The notes: generated from the letters alone by a model not told the origin. 64,000 nt of DNA from Candidatus Melainabacteria bacterium (GCA_016716405.1 JADJWK010000002.1:1240001-1304000), one strand, 5' to 3'; positions 43,553-51,784 are shown, counted from the first letter of the stretch. Numbers and translations are program-made.

Positions 43553-43705
43553 ATGGCAGAACAAGCAAAACACGAAGAAGAGCATTACGAAGAAGTATCC
43601 GAATACCGGATAGGCGAAGGTCCGCCGCCGCCATTCCTGGTGGTCTGCTTCCTTCTCATATTCCTCTATGCAGCAGTTTCCTGGATTCCCTTTTTCAACT
43701 ATTAG
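43553..43705 (+). CDS. 50-aa single-helix membrane protein
   Basis: The frame reads MAEQAKHEEEHYEEVSEYRI, then GEGPPPP, then one hydrophobic helix (FLVVCFLLIFLYAAVSWIPFF). AAGGGA lies about 9 nt before the ATG. An acidic His-rich head with a single helix suggests a small accessory subunit of the oxidase or cytochrome b complex, comparable in size to CcoQ but not similar in sequence. It is placed between the CcoS-like gene and the cytochrome c gene. Confidence 0.7.
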   Translation: MAEQAKHEEEHYEEVSEYRIGEGPPPPFLVVCFLLIFLYAAVSWIPFFNY

Positions 43706-43722
43706 AGTAGGCGCTTACCAAA

Positions 43723-44727
43723 ATGTCATTTGATTTCAAAAAACTGATTATGTTGATTCCGCTGGTGGTGGCAATGACCGCTTGCGGCGAAGTCTCGGTC
43801 AAAGACAACGCCAACCTGAGCAGCGCCGACCTGACCAGGGGCGACAATAGAGTCATCTTCCCGGACTCCCGTCCTTCGGTGGCTGACGGCAGCGTCTACT
43901 GGCAGAAGTATCAATGCGCCAGCTGTCATGGAGTGGAAGGCAAAGGCGTGGCCGGCAAGTGCGACCTCGATCTCACCGATGCCGAGATCATGCGCTCCCG
44001 CAAGCCCGTGGATCAATACCGGGCCATCGCTTTCGGCGAAGGCGAGATTTTCAAGGAGCCTGTCCTCTCCGCCGGTCCAGTGGATGGCAACGAGGAGCCT
44101 GTTCTGGTCCGCAAGTTCGAGCATCCGGCATTCAATAATCAGGCGACCCGTCGAGAGCTCTGGAACCTCGTGTTCTACAGCCGCTCTCTCTCGGTGCCCC
44201 TGCTCAGCAAGGAAGAGTACGACAAGATCACCCCGGTATTCGGCGCCAACTGCGCCGTCTGCCACGGCACGAAAGGCGCCGGAGACGGCCCGCTGAACAA
44301 GGGTCTGGTGTTGCAGCCCACTCCTGCAAACTTCAACCAGTTCAATCGTTTTTACGATCGCACCGACGAGCAGATCTGGGACCACATCGCCAACGGTATC
44401 AAGTGGGAAGGCATGCCTAACTTCCTCGGCAAAGAGGACAAGCCCAAGGGCGTGAAATTCGATGCCGACTATATATGGAAGCTGGTGCAGTATATCCGCA
44501 ACTTCGCCGAGGTTGCCGAGCCCGAGCTGGAGAAAGTGGCGGCTGCTTCCACCGGCTCCGCGCCGGCTGCCCCGCAATCGGCAGCAACGACCGAACCGGC
44601 GTCCACGGGCGGCGGAGCGGCTCCTGCCGATATGACCCAGGGAGCGGATCAGGGCGCGGATAAGGGAGCAGATGAGGGCGCGACTCAGGCGGGCTCCGAG
44701 CCCGCGAAAGCAGAGGAGAGCCACTGA
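43723..44727 (+). CDS. Diheme cytochrome c lipoprotein
   Basis: The signal sequence ends in a lipobox (AMTAC, Cys21), so the protein is lipid-anchored on the outer side of the inner membrane. Two heme c sites are CASCH (65-69) and CAVCH (177-181), each in a class I-like domain with KGVAGKCDL and GDGPLNKGLVLQPTPANFNQF typical of oxidase- or complex-linked cytochromes. A 65-residue Ala/Gly/Asp-rich tail follows. It lies between the oxidase and Rieske genes and probably shuttles electrons between the two complexes. Confidence 0.85.
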   Translation: MSFDFKKLIMLIPLVVAMTACGEVSVKDNANLSSADLTRGDNRVIFPDSRPSVADGSVYWQKYQCASCHGVEGKGVAGKCDLDLTDAEIMRSRKPVDQYRAIAFGEGEIFKEPVLSAGPVDGNEEPVLVRKFEHPAFNNQATRRELWNLVFYSRSLSVPLLSKEEYDKITPVFGANCAVCHGTKGAGDGPLNKGLVLQPTPANFNQFNRFYDRTDEQIWDHIANGIKWEGMPNFLGKEDKPKGVKFDADYIWKLVQYIRNFAEVAEPELEKVAAASTGSAPAAPQSAATTEPASTGGGAAPADMTQGADQGADKGADEGATQAGSEPAKAEESH

Positions 44728-44765
44728 CGTTTTTTTCGAGGCAATACCATTAAGACAGGTGATAT

Positions 44766-45338
44766 GTGATGACCGAGGGAGTTAAAAGAAGAACTTTAGT
44801 TAAGACACTGGCGGCGATACCGCTGGCTCTTACATTCGGCCTTTTGGCCTCGCCTTTCCTGCGGTTTCTCAGACCGACCCTGGGACCCCTGGATGTGCTC
44901 GGTCAGTCCGACCAGCCCCTGGCCGAGAAGCCGATTCCGGAGTTCAAGGCGGCGGAGTTCCCGGATGCCTGGACTTGCATTCCGTTCATGTTCAACCAGA
45001 AATATATCGAATACAACCCCGAACTCCAGGAAGTCAGAACCATCCCCGGTTATATAGTCAAGCTGCCGGATGGTGATGTGGTGGCATACAGCCGCATCTG
45101 CCCCCACCTGGGCTGTATCTTCAATTTCGTCAAGGATCCCGAAGAATGTGCCAAGGGCTATAACTACAAGCCCAACGGGCCGGTCTTCGCCTGCCCCTGC
45201 CACCTGAGCGTCTACGATATCGCCCAGGCCGGCAAAGTGGTTAGCGGACCGGCTCCGAGACCACCACGTAAATTCGAGGTGGAGAAGAATGGCGACTCTT
45301 ATAAGGTAGTTTCACTGGAGGCCGGTTCAATTGCCTAG
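44766..45338 (+). CDS. Rieske [2Fe-2S] protein
   Basis: The 190-aa protein has a twin-arginine-like start (KRRTLVK) with a membrane helix (about 14-33), then the Rieske domain. Box 1 is ICPHLGC (Cys112, His114, disulfide Cys117) and box 2 is CPCHLS (Cys143, Cys145, His146). All cluster ligands and the disulfide pair are present. It takes the first electron of quinol at the Qo site of the cytochrome b downstream. GTG 44766 or ATG 44769 starts it. The 3' end overlaps the cytochrome b gene by 8 bp. Confidence 0.94.
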   Translation: MMTEGVKRRTLVKTLAAIPLALTFGLLASPFLRFLRPTLGPLDVLGQSDQPLAEKPIPEFKAAEFPDAWTCIPFMFNQKYIEYNPELQEVRTIPGYIVKLPDGDVVAYSRICPHLGCIFNFVKDPEECAKGYNYKPNGPVFACPCHLSVYDIAQAGKVVSGPAPRPPRKFEVEKNGDSYKVVSLEAGSIA

Positions 45339-47112
45339 CAACGTACAAACAAGCTCCGGACTGTGGGGTGGGGTCGCCAAAGCCGGCGACTGGATAAGCA
45401 CGCGAATCAAGAATATAGACATATTCGACGAGCATCACCAGCTCGAGGCCAAGACCAATCCGTTCTATGCCATCGGACCGATTTTCTACCTGGTCTGGTT
45501 CGTCACCATGGCGACAGGCCTGGTGCTGATCATGTGGTACGTGCCCAGTAAAGCCGCGGCCTTCGACTCGATTCTCACCATCCAGACCCAGATCCCATTC
45601 GGCAATATCATGCGAGGCGTCCACAAATACGGAGCGGACGCCATGATTATCGCCGCCACCATCCGTGTGTTCAGGATGTTCATCAATGCCGACTACAAAC
45701 CGGGCAAAGAATTCAACGTCGCCATCGCGCTGGTGACCTTACTACTTTCCATGTACTCCGGGCTGACCGGTTATCTGCTCATCTGGAACCAGCGTGCCTT
45801 CTGGGCTACCAAGGTGTTCGCCACCTTCCCGACCTATATGGACCAGTTCCCGATCATGGGCGATTACTACGCGCCCCTGGTGAAGTCCCTGCACCTCGGC
45901 TGGAACACCGCCGAAGTGCTTCTCGGGGCAGGGGGAGCGATCACCCAGGAGACGATTACCAGGTTCTTCTCTCTGCACCTGGCCTTTTCGCTCATTCCTC
46001 TGATTCTGGTCGAGATCTATTTCTACAACAACAACTATCAGCGCATACCCCTGAACTGGATCAAGCGCAATATCGTCATGGCCATGCTCCTGATCACCGC
46101 CATCATTCTGCCGGCGGCCCAGGGCAGGCGCTCGGACCCCGATGTGACGCCCCTGCCTATCCTCTCGGACTGGTACTTCCTCGGGCTCTATCAGATGTAC
46201 AAATATCTCGAGCCCGTGGTGGCAACCGAGATAACCCTGGTTATTCCGATAACCGTGGTGCTTCTGCCCTTCATCGACTCCTGGGTGACCGGCGCCGAGA
46301 AGAATATCATGAAGCGACCTTTCATCCTCATGACCACCATCATGGGCGGTGTCAGCTGGATCGTCTTCTCGCTGCTGATCATCGCCAACATAGCCAACAT
46401 CCATAACGATCCGCCCTGGTGGAGAGCCTTCCTCTATCTCACCGTGGACATCGGTATCGTCTGGCAGCTCTGGATTCTCATGAAAGGCGCCGACGCCAAA
46501 GCCAGACCGAAGCTGGCCATGCCTGCCATCATTCTGGCGGCGGTGGGTGCCATGCAGACCTTCTGGGCCTGGGTGTACTACTACATGGCTCAAACCGAGA
46601 TGTTCCTCTCGCCCCTGGGGCATGGTGCCATCTACGGCATGATGCGTCCGTTCATGGGCGGCGCCGGACCGCAACTCGAGGAGCTGATCAGAAAGGTCGT
46701 TCCCAAAGGCGCTCAGATGCCCTACAACGTCGATTTCGTCGAGGCGGTGACCGCCAGATGGGCTCCCAAGGTCGACGGCGGCACCGAGATCGTCAACCAG
46801 ATCAACCAGCTCAAGACGAATGGCACGGCTTTCGATTTCATCTTCAAGATGATTCCCACTTTCACGCCGGAGACCCATCCGCAGTACGACGGCATGATGG
46901 ACTTCATGATCGCCAATAAGTGGGCTTTCGACTATGTCACCCTCACTGACCGTCTCACAAAAGGCGTGGAAGCCAGCTATCCCCTCGAAGTCCCTGTTGT
47001 GGACTGGTGGTGGATGATCGGTGGTCTGCTCACCACCATCTATGCCATCTATGTCTTCGTCTGGGCGAAAGGCGGAGACGGCAAGCCTGATCCGAAAGCA
47101 GCGGACAAATAA
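45331..47112 (+). CDS. Cytochrome b of a bc-type complex, lacking heme bH histidines
   Basis: The 593-aa protein joins the N-terminal four-helix cytochrome b part, a C-terminal (subunit IV-like) part and a roughly 150-residue extension ending in another helix. Heme bL ligands His98 (RGVHKYG) and His216 (FSLHLAF) are kept. The two positions 14 residues on, normally His for heme bH, are Arg112 and Tyr230. The Qo-loop motif reads SDWYFLGLYQ instead of PEWY. It starts at TTG 45331 with GGAGG upstream, overlapping the Rieske gene. It probably oxidises menaquinol but cannot bind heme bH in the usual way. Confidence 0.88.
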   Translation: MPSNVQTSSGLWGGVAKAGDWISTRIKNIDIFDEHHQLEAKTNPFYAIGPIFYLVWFVTMATGLVLIMWYVPSKAAAFDSILTIQTQIPFGNIMRGVHKYGADAMIIAATIRVFRMFINADYKPGKEFNVAIALVTLLLSMYSGLTGYLLIWNQRAFWATKVFATFPTYMDQFPIMGDYYAPLVKSLHLGWNTAEVLLGAGGAITQETITRFFSLHLAFSLIPLILVEIYFYNNNYQRIPLNWIKRNIVMAMLLITAIILPAAQGRRSDPDVTPLPILSDWYFLGLYQMYKYLEPVVATEITLVIPITVVLLPFIDSWVTGAEKNIMKRPFILMTTIMGGVSWIVFSLLIIANIANIHNDPPWWRAFLYLTVDIGIVWQLWILMKGADAKARPKLAMPAIILAAVGAMQTFWAWVYYYMAQTEMFLSPLGHGAIYGMMRPFMGGAGPQLEELIRKVVPKGAQMPYNVDFVEAVTARWAPKVDGGTEIVNQINQLKTNGTAFDFIFKMIPTFTPETHPQYDGMMDFMIANKWAFDYVTLTDRLTKGVEASYPLEVPVVDWWWMIGGLLTTIYAIYVFVWAKGGDGKPDPKAADK

Positions 47113-47140
47113 GCGGAATACAAGCGAAACAGAGAGCTAG

Positions 47141-47494
47141 ATGAACCAGACCATGACTATCAAGAAGAGCGGAGGCGGCGAGGATTGCGAAATGCATTCT
47201 CACGACGCGGCTTCGCCTCGCGTGGTCAAGGTGAAGTTCGCTTACAAGCTGGTGGTCTTCACCGGCGCTGTAATCGCTCTTTCCTGGTTCTTCGAAGGCT
47301 GGCGGCAAGTCAACCATGCCCTGACCGCCGGCAGTGTCGGAATCCTGGTCCTCGGGACCGTCACCACGCTGCTCTTCGTCGGTATCCATGCTTACTGGAT
47401 TTACTTCGAGGAGAAGTCCAAAGGGACCCTGCGGAAAAGAATCGGTCTTTTCGAGGGTATCAGCAAATACCTCGATGAGCGGCGGAGCAACTAA
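47141..47494 (+). CDS. Two-helix membrane protein of the respiratory cluster
   Basis: The 117-aa protein has a His/Asp-containing polar head (EDCEMHSHDAASP), two membrane helices (about 33-52 and 62-88) and a basic tail. I do not recognise a family. Its position between the two cytochrome b genes suggests a structural subunit. It lies 28 bp after the first cytochrome b gene. Confidence 0.7.
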   Translation: MNQTMTIKKSGGGEDCEMHSHDAASPRVVKVKFAYKLVVFTGAVIALSWFFEGWRQVNHALTAGSVGILVLGTVTTLLFVGIHAYWIYFEEKSKGTLRKRIGLFEGISKYLDERRSN

Positions 47495-47520
47495 GAAAAA
47501 AGTAGGAGCAAGAATTACCG

Positions 47521-47886
47521 GTGAGTCAATTGAGAGTGGTTATAGCTTTGGTTTTCGCAGGCGTCTGCGTGGTCGGCTGTCTGGGCATGCTCTGGGGAGA
47601 ACTCCATATGCCCATCGCCGAATCGGAGAGCGGCACCAAGGTAGAGTTGCCGCATACCATCCAGCTACTCAAGATGGAAGGTCCGACCAATCACCTGGTG
47701 GAGTCTTTCAACGGTCAACGTGATGGACTTGCCAAGCCGCTTACCGAGAAAAAGGCCGAAGGTCCCCTGGGTGAGTATGTCTATTCCCTGATGCTGGGAC
47801 TTGCTCTCACCGCCGGGGCTCTGGCTGTGATGACACTCGGCAGCGAGGACGAGGTCGAGAAGACGATTATTCCCGAGAAGAAGTGA
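47521..47886 (+). CDS. Membrane protein of the respiratory cluster with two helices
   Basis: The 121-aa protein has helices at about 5-25 and 86-105, with a polar loop of about 60 residues between them (ESGTKVELPHTIQLLKMEGP...). No known family or cofactor motif is seen. The start is GTG 47521; GGAG lies about 12 nt upstream. It stands just before the ferredoxin-fused cytochrome b gene and is likely a subunit or assembly factor. Confidence 0.65.
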   Translation: MSQLRVVIALVFAGVCVVGCLGMLWGELHMPIAESESGTKVELPHTIQLLKMEGPTNHLVESFNGQRDGLAKPLTEKKAEGPLGEYVYSLMLGLALTAGALAVMTLGSEDEVEKTIIPEKK

Positions 47887-47948
47887 GCCTTGAAAGAAGT
47901 TAGTAAGAAAGAGTCAAAAACAAAAGAGGGGAGTACGGGGAACTGAGC

Positions 47949-49094
47949 ATGGGGAAAACAAATATATTCAATGCCTTCTTCCTTGGCGTAGAAGACCTGA
48001 CAAACAAGGTTGTAAAAAGCAAATACAACCCCTTCTACTATCATGGTGCCCTGCCTCAGTTCATCATGTATATCCTCTTCCTCAGCGGGCTTCTCCTGTT
48101 CGCTTACTACGTTCCCACCGTCGACAACGCCTACTCCTCCCTCAACCTCGTCAACGCCTTCACTTCGGTGGATTACATCACCAATAAGATTCCTTTCGGT
48201 GCCGTCATCCGCGGTGTGCACCGCTATGCCGGAGACGCAATGGTGGTGGCTATAGTCCTGCACGCGGTGCGGGTTTGGTTCACCGACAGGTTCCGGCAGT
48301 ATCGCTGGGTGCAATGGATCTCCGGCATCGTGCTTCTGATCATGGTCCTTTTCATCGGTCAGACCGGCTATTACCTGATCTGGGACGAACGCTCCCTGCT
48401 CCTCACCAGAATGACCGTTTCGGCATTCGACTCGGTTCCTTTTATCGGCGAGTCCCTCAAACACTGGTTCATGAACGGCCGGACGATCACCAATCTGACC
48501 CTGTCGAACTTCCTCTTCATTCATATAGGTCTTTCCTTCTCGCTGCTCTTCGCTCTCTGGATCCACTATGTGCGGATGACCAGACCGGTGATAACTCCGC
48601 CTCCGGCGTTGAACTACATACTCATGGCGATCGTTTTCGCGGTAGTTTATCTGGTGCCGATCACCGCCACCAAGATGGCTGATCTGAACGCCACCCCCAC
48701 AATGATGGATGTCGATCTCTTCTTCCTGTGGCCCTACCAGATCCTCGCTGCTGCCGGCCCGGCAGGCTACTGGTTCTGGATGATTGTCATCTTCGGTGGT
48801 CTCTGCCTGGTGCCGCTACCGATGCTCTACGGCTCCAAGCCTGTAGAGGCGGCGGAAGTGGTCAACGACAAATGTGTCGGCTGCCGCCTCTGTTCGCTCG
48901 ATTGTCCCTACCAGGCCATCGAGATGGTCCCGGCTCCTGCCGGATCGCGATTCAAGCTCCTGGCTACGGTCAAGCCCTTCCGCTGCTCCGGATGCGGTGT
49001 CTGTGTCGGAGCCTGCGCTTTCGACGCCATCGACCTTCCCAATATGGAAGATGCCGAGGTGACCGCCAGAATCAAACAGCTCGTGGAAGCTTAG
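47949..49094 (+). CDS. Cytochrome b fused to a 2x[4Fe-4S] ferredoxin domain
   Basis: The 381-aa protein has an N-terminal cytochrome b with both heme pairs: His91/His105 and His192/His206, each 14 apart. It has further helices to about 290. A ferredoxin domain follows, with CVGCRLCSLDCP (Cys309, 312, 315, 319) and CSGCGVCVGAC (Cys346, 349, 352, 356). No PEWY-type Qo motif is visible. It would carry electrons across the membrane and pass them to or from cytoplasmic iron-sulfur carriers; the MvhD-like protein encoded next is the natural partner. The ATG follows GGGGA by 8 nt. Confidence 0.88.
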   Translation: MGKTNIFNAFFLGVEDLTNKVVKSKYNPFYYHGALPQFIMYILFLSGLLLFAYYVPTVDNAYSSLNLVNAFTSVDYITNKIPFGAVIRGVHRYAGDAMVVAIVLHAVRVWFTDRFRQYRWVQWISGIVLLIMVLFIGQTGYYLIWDERSLLLTRMTVSAFDSVPFIGESLKHWFMNGRTITNLTLSNFLFIHIGLSFSLLFALWIHYVRMTRPVITPPPALNYILMAIVFAVVYLVPITATKMADLNATPTMMDVDLFFLWPYQILAAAGPAGYWFWMIVIFGGLCLVPLPMLYGSKPVEAAEVVNDKCVGCRLCSLDCPYQAIEMVPAPAGSRFKLLATVKPFRCSGCGVCVGACAFDAIDLPNMEDAEVTARIKQLVEA

Positions 49095-49135
49095 TTCGCC
49101 TTTTCAAAGAGTCAATGGAGATCAGGTAATCGAAA

Positions 49136-49837
49136 ATGGGTGAAGTAAAGACGGTAATAACATTGATCTGCGAACGTGCTGCCGATCTCAGCTCCGAAAC
49201 CGGGGAGAGCGGCCACCTCGCCAGCCAGCCCGGGGTGAAGGTGGTGAAATTTCCCTGCAGCGGCATGATCCAGCCGCTGATGGTGGAGGCCGCTCTCAAT
49301 TCCGGCGCCGACGGCGTTATCGTATGCGGCTGCCAGATTGGCGATTGCTATTATCGGGAAGGCAACAAGATGATCAGAGACCGCCTTCTTGGATTGCGTC
49401 CGCCCGGTCTCAAGAAGGCCGATCGCAGACGAATCCTCGCCCTCTGGCTGGCTCGTCCTCAGAAAGATCGCTTCTTGAGCGAAGCCAAGGATTTCCAGGA
49501 CTTTCTGGCTCAACTCGGCGATCCCGCCAAACCTGCTGCCAAAGCAGCAGCCAAGCCGGCCGAGAAGGCCGAAGCCAAGCCGGCCGAGAAGGCCGAAGCC
49601 AAGCCGGCCGAGAAGGCCGAAGCCAAGCCGGCCGAGAAGGCCGAAGCCAAGCCGGCTGAGAAGGCTGAAGCCAAGCCGGCTGAGAAGGCTGAAGCCAAGC
49701 CGGCTGCTGACAAGAAGCCCGAAGAGAAGCCTGAAGCCAAGAAATCAGACAAAAAGAAAACGGAAGAAAATGCAGAGTCCAAAGCCGAAGGCAATGGCGA
49801 CGAATCTTCCAAGAAAGACGATAAGAAAGACGAGTAA
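49136..49837 (+). CDS. MvhD/FlpD-like iron-sulfur protein with repetitive tail
   Basis: Residues 1-125 match the hydrogenase iron-sulfur subunit family (MvhD, FlpD): FPCSGMIQPLMVEAA, GADGVIVCGCQIGDCYYREGN and a C-terminal ARPQKDRFLSEAKDF helix. Cysteines are at 12, 41, 64, 66 and 71, so the usual first CxxC is reduced to one Cys. In methanogens MvhD bridges hydrogenase and heterodisulfide reductase. Here it likely docks on the ferredoxin-fused cytochrome b. The tail is about six KPAEKAEA repeats and a highly charged end, probably disordered. Confidence 0.82.
   Translation: MGEVKTVITLICERAADLSSETGESGHLASQPGVKVVKFPCSGMIQPLMVEAALNSGADGVIVCGCQIGDCYYREGNKMIRDRLLGLRPPGLKKADRRRILALWLARPQKDRFLSEAKDFQDFLAQLGDPAKPAAKAAAKPAEKAEAKPAEKAEAKPAEKAEAKPAEKAEAKPAEKAEAKPAEKAEAKPAADKKPEEKPEAKKSDKKKTEENAESKAEGNGDESSKKDDKKDE
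49553..49696. repeat. Six 24-bp tandem repeats encoding KPAEKAEA
   Basis: Four copies are identical (unit begins AAGCCGGCCGAGAAGGCC) and two share the same C-to-T changes; a partial copy follows from 49697. They lie inside the MvhD-like gene. Copy number is likely to vary between strains. Confidence 0.93.
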
Positions 49838-49849
49838 AGAGGAAAGGAA

Positions 49850-49975
49850 ATGCCTCCCACCAAACCACCGGAACTTACAGAAGTAGATATCATCTGGCGC
49901 TGGACCTGGTTCTTTATTTTCTATTTCGCCTGCATCATCCTCATCGCCAGTTTCGGTCTGGTCGCCGAGTTCTGA
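49850..49975 (+). CDS. 41-aa single-helix membrane protein
   Basis: The frame MPPTKPPELTEVDIIWRWTW continues into one hydrophobic helix and ends LVAEF. A strong Shine-Dalgarno (GAGGAAAGG) precedes the ATG. It follows the MvhD-like gene by 12 bp. Its size and place fit a small subunit of the cytochrome b complex, comparable with the Pet small subunits of b6f by analogy only. Confidence 0.7.
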   Translation: MPPTKPPELTEVDIIWRWTWFFIFYFACIILIASFGLVAEF

Positions 49976-49986
49976 CCGGGCACCGG

Positions 49987-50940
49987 ATGGCTTATCTCAA
50001 GATTGTCCCGCTCCTCTTGGTGATCACCGCTCTTTTGAGCCCTGGTGCGGCTCGGGCTTTTCAGGTGGAGGATATCTCTTCTGCCGGTCCTTTCCGGGCC
50101 AGCTCCAGGCGCATCGAGCGATTCAGCATGCGTTTCAATCTCGCTGCCTCCGATGTCAAGAGGCGCATGGCGGTTGTTATCCACAATGGTTTCGGGGACA
50201 GCCCCGGGTTCACATGGCTGAGAGTCTTCCTCTGTGGCGATCTGAATGTCGCTTCCTTGGATCGCAACGAAGAGCCCATCGGCGATCTTCTCCTCGATGA
50301 GGATCCTGTGCAAAGACAGACCATCCGTCTCGAGCTCACCGACCTGGTCAAGGAAGGCACCAACACCCTGGTCATCGAAGGAAAGGGTCAGAAAGGCGCG
50401 GTTCTCTCTCTCAATCTCGAAGGTTCAGTCTTCCCGAGAATTGCCGCACTCAATCCAGACAGAACCAGAGGGGGCGCACGCCTGATACTTTCAGGAACAG
50501 GTTTCAGTCCGGATCCAGACGAGAACATCGTCACCGTTAATGGTGTCAAAGCTAGAACCCTCGCCTCGACCCGAACCAGCCTTACCATCGAGGTCCCCAA
50601 CACGCTGAAGGAAGGCGAAGCGGATCTGGAAGTCACCACGAACGGTTTGAAGAGCGCTCCCTATCTGATCGAAATCGATCCGACCCCGGAGGTTTTCGCC
50701 CTCAAAAGATCGGATGCCGTCTCCGACCGTCTCGAAATCAGCGGTCGGCATCTCGGCACCAATCCCACCGGAGTCGAAGTCCTCTTCGGCCAATACAAGG
50801 CGCGAGTTCTGGAAGCGACTCCGGAGCGGCTAACGGTGATGATTCCGCCCCAGATCTATTCAGACGAATCAGCGAATATACCGGTGAGCGTCCTGGTCGA
50901 GGACATGCGAGCCCGTGGAAACCTCTGGTACACTCGTTAG
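49987..50940 (+). CDS. Secreted IPT/TIG-domain protein
   Basis: The 317-aa protein has a signal peptide (residues 1-24, ARA cleavage). An N-terminal beta domain follows, then two immunoglobulin-like IPT/TIG modules (about 150-230 and 235-317). These are recognised from PRIAALNPDRTRGGARLILSG...VNGVKARTL and VEVLFGQYKARVLEATPERLTVMIPP. Such domains bind proteins or glycans outside the cell. It begins 11 bp after the last small respiratory gene, so it may be co-transcribed, but no electron-transfer motif is present. Confidence 0.75.
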   Translation: MAYLKIVPLLLVITALLSPGAARAFQVEDISSAGPFRASSRRIERFSMRFNLAASDVKRRMAVVIHNGFGDSPGFTWLRVFLCGDLNVASLDRNEEPIGDLLLDEDPVQRQTIRLELTDLVKEGTNTLVIEGKGQKGAVLSLNLEGSVFPRIAALNPDRTRGGARLILSGTGFSPDPDENIVTVNGVKARTLASTRTSLTIEVPNTLKEGEADLEVTTNGLKSAPYLIEIDPTPEVFALKRSDAVSDRLEISGRHLGTNPTGVEVLFGQYKARVLEATPERLTVMIPPQIYSDESANIPVSVLVEDMRARGNLWYTR

Positions 50941-50949
50941 GCAAAAGCA

Positions 50950-51744
50950 ATGACCAGACTAATTGACCTGACCAGGTCCCTGGCGCCGGTGGATGAATCT
51001 CGCTTCCCCGAAATTCTCAAGCCGCTTCTCAGAATAATCGCGCCCGAGATTGAGTATATAGACAACAAAAGAGGCGCCGAGATAATGTGCGCTCTCTTCG
51101 GATGCTCCCCCTCCGAACTCCCTGAAGGAGAAGGCTGGGCCGAGGAGAATCTGACCATGTCCAGCCATCTCGGTACCCACGTGGATGCCCCCCTGCATTA
51201 CGGCAGCACCTGCGGCGGTGAAAAGGCAAGGACAGTGGACGAGATTCCTCTCGAGGATCTCTATCTGGACGGTGTGGTTCTCGACCTTACGCACTTGAAA
51301 GGCACTGGCAAAGCTATTACCGTCGATCACCTCCAGAGCGCCCTGGACCGGATCGAATACAAGATCAAGAAAAGAGATGCCGTGCTCTTGCGAACTGACC
51401 ACGACAAATATGAGATCACTGATCCCGTCAAGTACAGCTATCCCGGTCTTACCGCCGAGTCAGCACGATTTCTAGCAGATCAGGGTGCCCTGGTGGGAGG
51501 CACAGACGCACTGGGCTGGGACAGACCTTTTATGGCGATGATCATGGACTACCAGAGCACCGGTGACAAGAAGTACATCTGGGAAGCTCATTTTGCCCAC
51601 AGGCAACAAGAGTTTTTCGTGGTCCAGCAGTTAGCCAATCTCGAACAAGTGCCAGCGAAAGGATTCAAGGTCGGCTTTTTTCCCCTCAAACTCGTTGGTG
51701 CCAGTGCTGCACCGGCTCGAGTGGTGGCTTTCGTCGACTATTGA
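50950..51744 (+). CDS. Cyclase-family metal hydrolase (kynurenine formamidase-like)
   Basis: The 264-aa protein contains SSHLGTHVDAPLH, the HxGTHxDxPxH metal-binding motif of the cyclase/formamidase family, plus DAVLLRTDHDKY and the Glu-His-containing IWEAHFAH near the C-terminus. Members hydrolyse N-formylkynurenine or cyclise polyketides; the substrate here is unknown. It starts 9 bp after the IPT gene. A palindrome doublet begins 12 bp after its stop. Confidence 0.8.
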   Translation: MTRLIDLTRSLAPVDESRFPEILKPLLRIIAPEIEYIDNKRGAEIMCALFGCSPSELPEGEGWAEENLTMSSHLGTHVDAPLHYGSTCGGEKARTVDEIPLEDLYLDGVVLDLTHLKGTGKAITVDHLQSALDRIEYKIKKRDAVLLRTDHDKYEITDPVKYSYPGLTAESARFLADQGALVGGTDALGWDRPFMAMIMDYQSTGDKKYIWEAHFAHRQQEFFVVQQLANLEQVPAKGFKVGFFPLKLVGASAAPARVVAFVDY

Positions 51745-51756
51745 GTCGGTCTTCTG

Positions 51757-51784
51757 GATCCTCAACCGATATCGGTTGAAGATC
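51757..51784. repeat. Dispersed palindrome, copy 4 (core 51762-51779)
   Basis: The exact 18-bp core sits in a 28-bp imperfect palindrome (one mismatch pair). It lies just after the cyclase stop. Part of the 424-bp gap 51745-52168. Confidence 0.95.

Noticed and set aside
45742..46878. Minus-strand open frame of 378 codons within cytochrome b
   Set aside because: It is very His/Glu/Arg-rich and antisense to transmembrane helices, a typical shadow of a membrane-protein gene.
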